Below are positions 1 through 7,096 of a DNA stretch of 44,615 bases, one piece after another. Made by a program: the position numbers and the translations under genes. The stretch spans positions 1 to 44,615 of the forward strand of contig JAFTYF010000024.1 in the NCBI GenBank assembly GCA_017461395.1. Direction: 5' to 3'. Origin of the DNA: Ruminococcus sp. GTDB taxonomy: Bacteria; Bacillota; Clostridia; Oscillospirales; Ruminococcaceae. The notes beneath the pieces are model-generated. The model was not told the DNA's origin and searched no databases. It was given only the letters and a program-made list of their open reading frames with translations. Every line of letters starts with the position of its first letter. The stretch's first letter is position 1.

Positions 1-75
1 CTTGATGTACGGTTGGAGTTCAATGGGGATTTTGAGGATAGCGTGGCGGTGTATGTGGAGGGAGAATCGGCGTAA
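1..75 (+). CDS. C-terminal end of an unidentified protein (gene starts left of window)
   Basis: The first 24 codons are open and end in TAA at 73-75. The tail reads LDVRLEFNGDFEDSVAVYVE and then GESA. Codons are richer in G and C (gtg, gcg, tcg) than in the genes to the right, which may mean recent transfer. A short beta-strand tail of this kind can end large site-specific recombinases, and the adjacent tRNA with a duplicated half would fit that. So little is visible that this identity is only a guess. Confidence 0.35.
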   Translation, partial: LDVRLEFNGDFEDSVAVYVEGESA

Positions 76-150
76 AAACGGCATACGCATAAGGCGTACC
101 TTGTGTGCAATATAAATCTTGTGCCAATTGAATTCTGCATCAACAAATGA

Positions 151-178
151 AAAATCCCTCGAAAATTCGAGGGATTTT
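151..178 (-). terminator. Intrinsic terminator downstream of tRNA-Leu
   Basis: A perfect 13-bp inverted repeat (151-163 with 166-178; core TCCCTCGAA) lies just past the 3' end of the tRNA. Read on the minus strand it ends in a run of T, as expected for an intrinsic terminator of the tRNA transcript. Confidence 0.75.
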
Positions 179-180
179 GT

Positions 181-265
181 TGGTGCGGGTGACAGGAATC
201 GAACCTGCACACCTTGCGGCGCGAGAACCTAAATCTCGTGCGTCTGCCAGTTCCGCCACACCCGC
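181..265 (-). tRNA. tRNA-Leu (anticodon UAG)
   Basis: Read on the minus strand, the 7-bp acceptor stem GCGGGTG pairs with CACCCGC. It is followed by discriminator A and an encoded CCA (183-181). The anticodon stem CGAGA/TCTCG encloses loop TTTAGGT, giving anticodon TAG, which reads CUA leucine codons. The T arm GCAGGTTCGATTCCTG is canonical, and a long variable arm makes this a class II tRNA of 82 nt plus CCA. No clear promoter lies directly upstream; a partial copy of its own 5' half does, so transcription may come from further upstream. Confidence 0.95.
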
Positions 266-338
266 ATATTCAATTTTGCTCTTGAAATTAACCTGCCCAG
301 AGCTTGCAGGGGATAAATGCACTGTAGTGACGCAATCA

Positions 339-380
339 AAATCTCGTGCGTCTGCCAGTTCCGCCACACCCGCATATTCA
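339..380 (-). repeat. Partial tRNA-Leu: 42-bp copy of the 5' half
   Basis: Bases 339-380 repeat 231-272 exactly. They cover 7 bp of upstream flank (TGAATAT on the minus strand) and the tRNA from its first base to the anticodon loop, stopping at the first anticodon base. The 3' half is missing, so no tRNA can form. The two copies are offset by 108 bp with 66 bp of unrelated sequence between. A boundary inside the anticodon loop resembles a tyrosine-recombinase crossover site, but an old tandem duplication followed by deletion would also produce it. Confidence 0.8.
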
Positions 381-387
381 TAATAAA

Positions 388-702
388 TTATTTTATTCTT
401 TCGTAGAAATAACCATCACATGTAAGCTGCACATAAACGTATTCATAATCATACTCATAGTTTTCCACAGAAAAAATACACCAATCGCCATCAGTAGTTT
501 TACAAATGATCTCAGATATTTTTAAATTATTAGTTAATTCGTAATCATTACATCTTACGAATTCCATATTATCAAATGTAAGATTTTCTATTGAAAGGGA
601 AGCGCGTCTCAATTTATTTTCACGAATGATGCATATTATTAAAAATACGCCAATAACGACACAAATGCAGAGAATAAATAATGTTACTTTCTTTTTTGAC
701 AT
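388..702 (-). CDS. Small membrane-anchored protein of unknown function
   Basis: Encodes 104 residues. A short Lys-rich start (MSKKK) is followed by one hydrophobic segment at about residues 6-27, then a polar domain of about 75 residues rich in Asn, Asp, Glu and Tyr. The form suggests a single-pass protein, N-terminus inside, with the domain outside the cell. An AGGATG ribosome site lies 7 nt before the ATG. There are two Cys residues in the soluble part (about 51 and 67) and two or three more in or near the membrane segment. No family is recognised. The gene follows the 149-residue gene with a hairpin between them and precedes tRNA-Leu. Confidence 0.65.
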   Translation of the reverse strand: MSKKKVTLFILCICVVIGVFLIICIIRENKLRRASLSIENLTFDNMEFVRCNDYELTNNLKISEIICKTTDGDWCIFSVENYEYDYEYVYVQLTCDGYFYERIK

Positions 703-761
703 TTGATTTCATCCTAATTAAGAGAAATACATTGAGATGATTAAATGAATTTATCATTCAT

Positions 762-789
762 CCGCAGCTGTCATAAAGGACAACTGCGG
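762..789 (-). other. Intergenic hairpin
   Basis: Two 11-bp arms (762-772 and 779-789, core CCGCAG...CTGCGG) enclose a 6-nt loop. The hairpin lies between two minus-strand genes and no T-run follows it on that strand. It may be an attenuator or an RNA processing site rather than a full terminator. Confidence 0.4.
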
Positions 790-805
790 TATATGATAAA
801 TTTGA

Positions 806-1255
806 TTAAACGTTTGCTTCTTCTGCAGCTGTAGTTTCTTCAACCTCGGAATTTTTTTCCGAAGCTTCAGTTTCTTTAGTTTCAGGAGAATTTTCATCCT
901 GTGTCATGTTTGCTTCAGAAACTTTTTCAGCTTCCTCCTGCTTTTTCTTTGCTTCTTCAGCAGCCTTTGCAGCTTTGTTTTCTTCTTCCTTTTCAGCACG
1001 ATCTCCGGCTGATTCAAGATAAAGCGATTCGTCATCGAGAATTCCGACAGAATTAAGCTGCTTTACAGGAATACGCTTAAGAGGGGAGTAGACAAACTTA
1101 TTACAGGAGTAATTCGGATCAACAAGTGCCTTTATTTCGCAAAGAATTTTATCTCCGGCATTTGTACGCTTACCGTTCTGACAGTATTCGCACTTCGGAG
1201 TAATTTTCTTATCAAAATAATTTCCGCCGCTTTTGAATATAGAAAATATACCCAT
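806..1255 (-). CDS. Cys-containing protein with long Glu/Ala/Lys tail, unknown function
   Basis: Encodes 149 residues. The N-terminal half (about 1-75) carries four cysteines: Cys23 and Cys26 in CEYC, and Cys39 and Cys51 in LCEIKA and SCNKF. The spacing could bind one zinc ion. From about residue 85 the protein is a highly charged Glu/Ala/Lys stretch with runs such as KAAEEAKKKQEEAEK, likely a long helix or a disordered tail. No signal peptide is visible, so it is probably cytoplasmic. Ribosome site AGGTGA sits 6 nt before the ATG, and a good sigma-A promoter lies about 35-60 bases upstream, so the gene is transcribed on its own. I do not recognise the family. Confidence 0.7.
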   Translation of the reverse strand: MGIFSIFKSGGNYFDKKITPKCEYCQNGKRTNAGDKILCEIKALVDPNYSCNKFVYSPLKRIPVKQLNSVGILDDESLYLESAGDRAEKEEENKAAKAAEEAKKKQEEAEKVSEANMTQDENSPETKETEASEKNSEVEETTAAEEANV

Positions 1256-1286
1256 TTCTTATCACCTCATGAATAAACTAAATAAA

Positions 1287-1315
1287 ATTATAACACAAAA
1301 AATCCAATTTGTCCA
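1287..1315 (-). promoter_or_regulatory. Sigma-A promoter of the 806-1255 gene
   Basis: On the minus strand TGGACA (1310-1315) is followed by a 17-bp spacer and TATAAT (1287-1292). It points into the gene starting at 1255. Confidence 0.7.
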
Positions 1316-1355
1316 GTGATTTTTTAAACTTTTTCTAAAAAATTTCAAAATTCAC

Positions 1356-1769
1356 TCAATCAACTGTTTTTCTTATAAAGGTTCCCTGTGGAAATGTCAT
1401 ATCAGATCGGAATGAAAATTTCATCATAGCGTGGTTGGCAGTTTCGATTTCCTGATTATTTTCGTCAAAAAGCTTATCAAGAACAAGTTCAATCGGCTTT
1501 GATGACGGAGGAAGGATCTCAACAGTATCACCGGCAAAGAATTTATTTCGCTGAGTGCAGTAGACCACGCCGTCCCTGCATTCCTCAACAACAGCGACAA
1601 CATCATAATTTCTGATATAGCCGCTGTTTTCGTAATACTGCGATTCATCAGGAACTCCGAAGAAGAAACCATTGCAGTATTTGCGGTGACTCACTTTATA
1701 TACCTCATCTCTTATCCAACCGGAAAGATTATAATTAGCAGGATCTTTATAATACTCATCAACTGCCAT
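1356..1769 (-). CDS. U32 family peptidase/tRNA hydroxylation protein, C-terminal part
   Basis: Encodes 137 residues starting MAVDEYYKDP and ending IRKTVD. It matches the C-terminal part of U32 proteins, which holds a small beta-barrel after the catalytic TIM barrel. Its ATG (1769-1767) immediately follows the TGA that ends the upstream part, in the same frame. In intact relatives this joint reads roughly AYR followed by KAIDAY or similar, so one Arg codon (CGA) to TGA change would explain the break. No separate ribosome site stands immediately before this ATG. It could be made by re-initiation at TGAATG, by readthrough, or not at all. Confidence 0.7.
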   Translation of the reverse strand: MAVDEYYKDPANYNLSGWIRDEVYKVSHRKYCNGFFFGVPDESQYYENSGYIRNYDVVAVVEECRDGVVYCTQRNKFFAGDTVEILPPSSKPIELVLDKLFDENNQEIETANHAMMKFSFRSDMTFPQGTFIRKTVD

Positions 1770-2579
1770 TCAGTATGCGTTGGTAACAACGGCAGCGTAG
1801 TATGCTGATTTTGCTCGTCCCTCTATTTTCAGACTTGTAACCCCTGCATCAGCAAGCTTGTCAAGATGTTCTATCATACACATATCTTTTGAGTTGAGAA
1901 TATATGTACCTTTTTCATCTTCATAAACTGGAAAGAATTCTCCGGGACGCTTTTCCTCCATAAGATGATATCCCCAGCGGCAGGGCTGAGCACATTCACC
2001 GCGATTTGCATCACGATTTACTAGATACTGTGACAGAAGACATCTTCCGGAAAAAGACACGCACATTGCTCCGTGAACAAAAGCTTCAATATCAAGATCA
2101 GGAGATGTTTTTGCTCTTATTTCTGCGATCTCGTCAAGTGGAAGTTCTCTTGCAAGAACGATTCTTTTTGCGCCGAGATTGTAGAGTTCTCTTGCAGTAA
2201 CGTAATTTACGATACCGGTCTGAGTAGAATTATGTATTTCCATATCAGGAGCATATTTTTTTATCAGCATAAGCAGACCGATATCCGCAACGATAAGAGC
2301 ATCCACGCCTGCTTCAACAGCCTCGCGAACAAACTGCTCAAAATGTGGGATCTCATTATTTTTTGGCAGAGTATTGCAGGTGAGATATACCTTGACATTT
2401 CTTTCATGAGCATATCTCACTGCGTTACAGAGCTGTTCAAAATCAAAGTTAAGAGGTGATGATCTCATTCCAAATTGTTTTCTGCCAAGATATACAGCGT
2501 CAGCGCCGTATCTTACAGCAGCACCGAATCTTTCCTCATCACCGGCAGGTGCCAGAACTTCAAGCTTATTCATTTCCAT
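1770..2579 (-). CDS. U32 family peptidase (TrhP/PrtC-like), N-terminal catalytic part
   Basis: Encodes 269 residues from ATG at 2579 (MEMNKLEVLAPAG). AGGGAG stands 6 nt upstream inside the end of mltG, giving a 14-nt overlap. U32 enzymes were first annotated as collagenase-like peptidases; several members (TrhP/RlhA types) act in prephenate-dependent tRNA or rRNA hydroxylation. The U32 signature is intact (EAFVHGAMCVSFSGRCLLS), as are the further cysteines in GECAQPC that help bind an iron-sulfur cluster. The ORF stops at TGA (1772-1770) right after VVTNAY, where relatives continue, so the C-terminal barrel is detached. Adding the downstream part gives about 407 residues, the usual family length. 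It ends the thyX operon. Confidence 0.8.
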   Translation of the reverse strand: MEMNKLEVLAPAGDEERFGAAVRYGADAVYLGRKQFGMRSSPLNFDFEQLCNAVRYAHERNVKVYLTCNTLPKNNEIPHFEQFVREAVEAGVDALIVADIGLLMLIKKYAPDMEIHNSTQTGIVNYVTARELYNLGAKRIVLARELPLDEIAEIRAKTSPDLDIEAFVHGAMCVSFSGRCLLSQYLVNRDANRGECAQPCRWGYHLMEEKRPGEFFPVYEDEKGTYILNSKDMCMIEHLDKLADAGVTSLKIEGRAKSAYYAAVVTNAY

Positions 2580-4035
2580 TTTCTTCTCCCTGCTGAGCTT
2601 CCATAATTGCAATATCTTCTTCAATCTTCTCCTGATTCTTTAAGTGTTCTTCATAGGTTTCAGAGAAGAAGGTTTCTTCGGTATAAATATTTGCGATAAA
2701 GTAGAAATAATCACTCGGCTGACACTTAAGAACAGCGTCAATCGCTTCTATACCAGGATTGCAGATAGCTCCGGGCGGGAGTCCTGCACTAAGATATGTA
2801 TCGTATGCTTCGATCATAGCCTTGTTGTATACATCCTGATTAGGCTTGATTACAAAATTTGAATAATTTGAAGTTGGGTCAGATTCAAGCTTCGGGAATA
2901 CATCCGGATTGTTAAGACGATTCCAGAAAACTGACGCAACCATCGTCATCATGTTAGAAGTAGCTGCTTCCTTCTGAACGATTGAAGCAAATGTAATCAG
3001 CTCATCGAGTGAAAGATCAAGCTCTTCCATACGTTTAAGGCGATCTTCTGTCATCTTGTTGTTGAAGTTGAGATATATCTTCTGACATACCTTTTCCGGT
3101 CCCATTTCTTCATAGAAATAATATGTATCATGGAAAACATAGCCTTCCATAGGCTTGAATTTCAGCTGCGGATCAATAGGAAGCATATCTTCAAATTCAA
3201 ATCCGTATCCGGCAGCATTGAAATAGAACATGAAATCTTCTGAGCTGCATACATTGTTTTCTTCAAGTATCTGAGCTGCATCAAAAATAGTGATTCCTTC
3301 CGGGAAAGTAACCTCTACCATGTTTTTGTTTTTCTCGTCATCAGTTGTAAGATTCTGAATAATTGTTTCATATGCCATGTTTGCACGGATAAAATGCTCA
3401 CCAGGAATGAACAGCGAATCTGATTTTCTCAGACGCGAGAATAAAACGAAGAATTTCGGTGATTTAATAATTCCTTCGTCTTTGAGCTGCTGAGCGATTT
3501 CTTCTGTTGTAGCGCCTTCTTCAATAACAATAAGCTTTGTGGTATCACTTTTTTCGATACCAAGCATATCACGTCCGAAAACGATTATAACCATTGCAAG
3601 AACAATTGAAACTGCAAAAATAAATGTTGTGAGAATAAGTACACCCGGAAGACGGCTGCGCTTTTTCTTTTTCTTCTTCTTTTTCTTTCTGGGTGCACTT
3701 CTCTGCGGAGGATATTCATTTCCGGCAGGATATGCGTATTCATCCGGATAAATTTCATTTTCCTGATACGGAGTATTTTCCGGATAATCTTCTTCAGCCA
3801 CAGGATATTCTGGTTCATCATGATAATAATTCTGATTATCATTCCGGAAAACGTCTTCTGCAGCAGTGATCTCTGGTTCTGGTACGTCGTATTCCGGAGC
3901 TTCTTCCGGAATATAATCGTTATTGGTTTCTGAGGAAGCCGAAAGCAGTTCTGAAAGCTCCTCATCGGGTGGAGAACTTTTTTTGCTGTCGAGTTCATTT
4001 AAAATATCATTAATAAGATCGTCATTATTCGGCAT
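2566..4035 (-). CDS. mltG: Endolytic murein transglycosylase MltG (YceG-like)
   Basis: Encodes 489 residues. MltG cuts growing glycan strands at the outer face of the membrane and so sets glycan length. The first ~115 residues are acidic, Pro/Tyr-rich and cytoplasmic. Then come nine consecutive lysines (117-125), one membrane segment at about 128-153, a LysM-like part, and the YceG catalytic domain. The catalytic Glu is Glu356 in ASIVQKEA, followed by LESDPTSNY and GLPPGAICNPG, all family hallmarks. The long low-complexity cytoplasmic head is much larger than in E. coli MltG. The gene overlaps the end of the cyclo-ligase gene by 11 nt and the U32 start by 14 nt, indicating tight translational coupling. 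Confidence 0.93.
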   Translation of the reverse strand: MPNNDDLINDILNELDSKKSSPPDEELSELLSASSETNNDYIPEEAPEYDVPEPEITAAEDVFRNDNQNYYHDEPEYPVAEEDYPENTPYQENEIYPDEYAYPAGNEYPPQRSAPRKKKKKKKKKRSRLPGVLILTTFIFAVSIVLAMVIIVFGRDMLGIEKSDTTKLIVIEEGATTEEIAQQLKDEGIIKSPKFFVLFSRLRKSDSLFIPGEHFIRANMAYETIIQNLTTDDEKNKNMVEVTFPEGITIFDAAQILEENNVCSSEDFMFYFNAAGYGFEFEDMLPIDPQLKFKPMEGYVFHDTYYFYEEMGPEKVCQKIYLNFNNKMTEDRLKRMEELDLSLDELITFASIVQKEAATSNMMTMVASVFWNRLNNPDVFPKLESDPTSNYSNFVIKPNQDVYNKAMIEAYDTYLSAGLPPGAICNPGIEAIDAVLKCQPSDYFYFIANIYTEETFFSETYEEHLKNQEKIEEDIAIMEAQQGEENGNE

Positions 4036-4603
4036 TGCAAAGCACCGTCCTTTCTTCGGTTACAATCAAGTCTGTTCTGATGTCATGCGGCAGAACCGGA
4101 AGTTTTGGAACAACCAGTTTTTCATAGGAAAGAGCAATTTTATGTATCTTTACATTCGCTGCAAGAAATCTGTCATAAAATCCTCCACCGTAGCCAAGAC
4201 GACCGCCTGTTTCTGTAAAGGCAAGTCCCGGAAGAATACACACAGATCTTTCTGTCAGCACAGGAGAGGGAAGAGATATATCCGGTTCACGAATCCCGAA
4301 CTTTCCGTTATTGCTGACAGTAAGCTGACTGGCAGAGGAAACAATGTGAAAAGTCATTTCTGAATTGTCACCGCAGAGGGGATAGGCTAGCACAGCATTG
4401 CTCTCGTAGAGTCTTTCTGCAATATCCCATGTATTTATTTCCGAGCCGAACGAAGCATATATCAATATAACATCAGCATCTTTTATAAGTTTCTCCGACA
4501 GCAGCCGTTTTGCAATAGCATCATCTTTTTCAAAAGTTTTTTCAGCTTTTCTTACAGCTGAAAAATACTGACGGAGCTGTTTTTTATCTCTAATATCAAT
4601 CAT
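4025..4603 (-). CDS. 5-formyltetrahydrofolate cyclo-ligase
   Basis: Encodes 192 residues, the usual size. It uses ATP to convert 5-formyl-THF to 5,10-methenyl-THF in the cytoplasm and so returns stored folate to the one-carbon pool. The hallmark GYGGGFYDR is at residues 137-145, following LPGLAFTETGGRL. It lies in the thyX operon, and ThyX consumes methylene-THF, so the folate link makes sense. It overlaps mltG by 11 nt and the DJ-1 gene by 8 nt. The family is also called YgfA/MTHFS. Confidence 0.93.
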   Translation of the reverse strand: MIDIRDKKQLRQYFSAVRKAEKTFEKDDAIAKRLLSEKLIKDADVILIYASFGSEINTWDIAERLYESNAVLAYPLCGDNSEMTFHIVSSASQLTVSNNGKFGIREPDISLPSPVLTERSVCILPGLAFTETGGRLGYGGGFYDRFLAANVKIHKIALSYEKLVVPKLPVLPHDIRTDLIVTEERTVLCNAE

Positions 4604-5138
4604 ACATTATCGCTTTACGCTGCCTGCCGCATTCAGCTAAGGAAATAGCCTTTTCAACAAGCTTAAGTCCAAAATCAATAGCGGCTCCTGCACTTCTTGC
4701 GGTAATGAAGATACCGTCCTCAGCAACGGGAGAGTCAAGGATCTCAGCGCCTTCAAGCTGCGTTTCAAATCCCTGATAGCAAACAGCTTTTTTGCCATTG
4801 AGGAGTCCTTTATGACCAAGAATAGAAGGTGCAGCACAGATAGCGCCGATATAGATATTATTAGAAACACAATAGTCTATAGCAGCCTGAACATAAGAGG
4901 ATGCCTCAAGATTAAGTGTACCTGGCATACCTCCGGGAAGAACTATCATTTCAAGTTCATCAGTCAGGGGAGCCTCCTGAGCAATGGTGTCAGTAACAAT
5001 ATTTACGCCGTGTGAGCTTGTTATTATATTGTCACCGACTCCGACAGTAATTACCTTCTTTTCACTTCTTCTGAGAAGATCAATGGGAGCTATCGCTTCA
5101 GTTTCTTCAAAACCATTTGCAAGATAAACATAGATCAT
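4596..5138 (-). CDS. DJ-1/PfpI family protein
   Basis: Encodes 180 residues from ATG at 5138 (MIYVYLANGFEETEAI). AAAGGA lies 8 nt upstream; a longer upstream reading would run into the preceding gene. DJ-1-type proteins share a flavodoxin-like fold with a reactive Cys at a nucleophile elbow, here Cys101 in IGAICAAPSIL, and a conserved Glu in FEETE. Proposed roles include protein/nucleotide deglycation, glyoxalase activity and oxidative-stress sensing; the substrate cannot be told from sequence. It lies 13 nt after the DUF2156 gene and overlaps the cyclo-ligase gene by 8 nt, within the thyX operon. Confidence 0.88.
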   Translation of the reverse strand: MIYVYLANGFEETEAIAPIDLLRRSEKKVITVGVGDNIITSSHGVNIVTDTIAQEAPLTDELEMIVLPGGMPGTLNLEASSYVQAAIDYCVSNNIYIGAICAAPSILGHKGLLNGKKAVCYQGFETQLEGAEILDSPVAEDGIFITARSAGAAIDFGLKLVEKAISLAECGRQRKAIMYD

Positions 5139-5151
5139 ATAAAAAATCCTT

Positions 5152-6036
5152 TCATTTAAAAGTAACAGTATATTTATTGAGAAGAAATGCCGGATGATAC
5201 GAAAGTTTTGATTTGCGCAGCCCTTCGATGCCCAGATCCTCTTCACGATTTATGTATTTCAATTTTTTTGCTTCATTTTCAGCAAAAAGCTTATTTATGC
5301 CGGCATATATTCCTGGGAAAGACGCATCAGCTTTTTCAATATGAACGCAGAAAGTGTTGCTGTTAATTTTTTCACCAAGAGTAACAGCGGCGATTTTTCC
5401 ATCAATTCGGATAATACCGCCCCTCAGTCCAAGCTCATTATAATGACTAAAATAAGTATTGATAGCATACTGCTCAGCAATTGATGAATGATCCGGATCA
5501 TTCATTTTGTTATTGTAGGATTGTGTACAGAAAAAAATACAGTCATCAAAATCCTTTTCAGTAACAGGGGAGTAGGTATAATTTTTCAGTTTTGCCAGAT
5601 GATTTCGCTTGCTGTGATACTTCTTTCCATTAAGCTCAATAAGATCACTAGACAGATAAATATAGTCTGAACTGTCTCTGTCGTGTTCAGCAATAAACTG
5701 TTCTGGAAAAAGTTCATTCAGAAGCGAAATAGTCATTTCTGTAACTCCTGTAAGTATCAAAGGTTTTCCCATAGAATCAGAGAAGCTTTTCATTTCGCCG
5801 ATAACTTTCATGTAATCGCCGCTCCCGGCTGGAAAGATGAAATGAGGAATATCATCTTCTGTTTCAAATGCACAGCATATATAGAAATCACGGAAGAAAG
5901 CAATTTTCGAACCAGCAAGACGCTTCCATGCCATATTATTAGCAAAGCTGTATTCGCAGCCCATAAAATCAGACTGTCTCAGTGCCGAAGTAATACGTTC
6001 TTTGTCGTTTAAGGTAATATCTCTGAATTCAAGCAT
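5152..6036 (-). CDS. DUF2156 domain protein (GNAT-fold, lysyltransferase C-terminal-like)
   Basis: Encodes 294 residues with no membrane segment. DUF2156 is a double GNAT-like fold also found at the C-terminus of MprF, which transfers Lys or Ala from tRNA to phosphatidylglycerol. Typical motifs are SKRNHLAKLKN near the middle and YINREEDLGIEGLRKSKLSYHP near the end. This stand-alone form lacks the MprF flippase, so its acceptor is unknown; an aminoacyl-tRNA-dependent or acyl-CoA-dependent transfer is possible. It starts 2 nt after the end of thyX, so the two are surely co-transcribed. Confidence 0.85.
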   Translation of the reverse strand: MLEFRDITLNDKERITSALRQSDFMGCEYSFANNMAWKRLAGSKIAFFRDFYICCAFETEDDIPHFIFPAGSGDYMKVIGEMKSFSDSMGKPLILTGVTEMTISLLNELFPEQFIAEHDRDSSDYIYLSSDLIELNGKKYHSKRNHLAKLKNYTYSPVTEKDFDDCIFFCTQSYNNKMNDPDHSSIAEQYAINTYFSHYNELGLRGGIIRIDGKIAAVTLGEKINSNTFCVHIEKADASFPGIYAGINKLFAENEAKKLKYINREEDLGIEGLRKSKLSYHPAFLLNKYTVTFK

Positions 6037-6038
6037 AG

Positions 6039-6815
6039 TTATCTGCCTGATTTCCCGAGATTATTGTATTTTTCCCTGATCTCAGAGAATTTGCCGCAGG
6101 TCATATTTCCTTCGGGACATTTTCTTTCTGCAACACATGAGGGACCGGCATGAGCGAAAATATGAGGTGCTGTCTCTTTGCAGAGTCGAAGCATTTCATT
6201 TGCTACTGCACGAATTTCCCACTGAGCACGATTGCAGCAGCGATGTTTAAAGAAATTAAAAAGAGAGCGTACATTCATTGTGACTACGATTTTTGTTTCG
6301 CAGGCATTTGGAAGGATAAAACGAGCATCCTCGTTGGCAAGCTTTTTTGCCTTTGAAAGCGCTGTTTTCTCGTCAAGTCCCTGAGAAATAAATTCGATTT
6401 TGTGAACTTCCGTCAAAGCGTCAGCGATTTTTCTGTAGCTTTCCTGAATAGAATCAACAGCTCTGCGGAATTCATCATTTGCCTGCGGACAATTTTCAAC
6501 GGCTGGCGGAGTTATAAAGCTGAAACCATTTTCATTGACATAGCGCTGACTTTTCTGAGAATATGAAGCGATTCTGTGACGAACAAGCTGATGTGAGCAG
6601 GCGCGGGATATCCCTTCAATCCCAAAAGTAAAGCTGACGTGCTCCATAACGCTTTCATGCCCGATCGAGACAAGCATATCAATAAAATCACTGATTTTAT
6701 CGTCTGTAAGACCATTACGGAGGGAGCTTATATCGCTGCTTGAGTAACAGAGCTTTGCAGCTGTAGCAACAAGCCTTTCCGGATCTGGAGTGTGTTCAAG
6801 AAGAATAACGTTCAT
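6039..6815 (-). CDS. thyX: FAD-dependent thymidylate synthase ThyX
   Basis: Encodes 258 residues from ATG at 6815, with GGAGG 8 nt upstream. ThyX makes dTMP from dUMP using methylene-THF, FAD and NAD(P)H and yields THF, unlike ThyA. The RHRX7S signature is at residues 79-89 (RHRIASYSQKS). His58 in the SVMEH region and the C-terminal Arg-rich substrate site also match. It is the first gene of a six-gene minus-strand operon behind a strong sigma-A promoter. The operon also carries a folate-recycling enzyme. Confidence 0.96.
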   Translation of the reverse strand: MNVILLEHTPDPERLVATAAKLCYSSSDISSLRNGLTDDKISDFIDMLVSIGHESVMEHVSFTFGIEGISRACSHQLVRHRIASYSQKSQRYVNENGFSFITPPAVENCPQANDEFRRAVDSIQESYRKIADALTEVHKIEFISQGLDEKTALSKAKKLANEDARFILPNACETKIVVTMNVRSLFNFFKHRCCNRAQWEIRAVANEMLRLCKETAPHIFAHAGPSCVAERKCPEGNMTCGKFSEIREKYNNLGKSGR

Positions 6816-6852
6816 AAAAAAAACCTCCGCATACAATAATACATACATTTAT

Positions 6853-6881
6853 ATTTTACCATTATTCAAAGATTAAGTCAA
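6853..6881 (-). promoter_or_regulatory. Sigma-A promoter of the thyX operon
   Basis: On the minus strand TTGACT (6876-6881), a 17-bp spacer, and TAAAAT (6853-6858). It lies about 40 bases before the thyX start and faces away from the lipoprotein promoter. Confidence 0.8.
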
Positions 6882-7024
6882 TACGATACCATATAATTTT
6901 TTATAATTCGGATTACCACAATATATGATTAGTCAGAATGAACAAAAAAGTTTATGAAACACCGCTCTTGTTATACTGATATTTGTGCAAAAGGTGACAA
7001 AATGAAGAAAATTTCAATTTGCTA

Positions 7025-7053
7025 TGGACAAATCAAAAAAAATATTGTATAAT
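7025..7053 (+). promoter_or_regulatory. Sigma-A promoter of the lipoprotein gene
   Basis: TGGACA (7025-7030), a 17-bp spacer, and TATAAT (7048-7053), followed by GGAGGA and the ATG at 7097. The 140 bp between this and the thyX promoter are AT-rich and show no other clear signal. Confidence 0.8.
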
Positions 7054-7096
7054 GATATGGTATATGGAATATATTCACTTAATCGGAGGAATTCAA

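Noticed and set aside
140-383. Open frames on both strands across the tRNA-Leu region
   Set aside because: They are translations of the tRNA and its partial copy (the repeated AELADARD and SKSRASASSATPAYS stretches), not proteins.
1770-1772. TGA as selenocysteine or as a reassigned sense codon
   Set aside because: The aligned residue in relatives is not Cys and no hairpin is evident; TGA ends many other intact genes in this window, such as pfkA and rpe.
3658-3692. Poly-Lys tract of mltG as a slippage or frameshift site
   Set aside because: Codons vary (aag and aaa) and the frame continues through the membrane helix and the full YceG domain.
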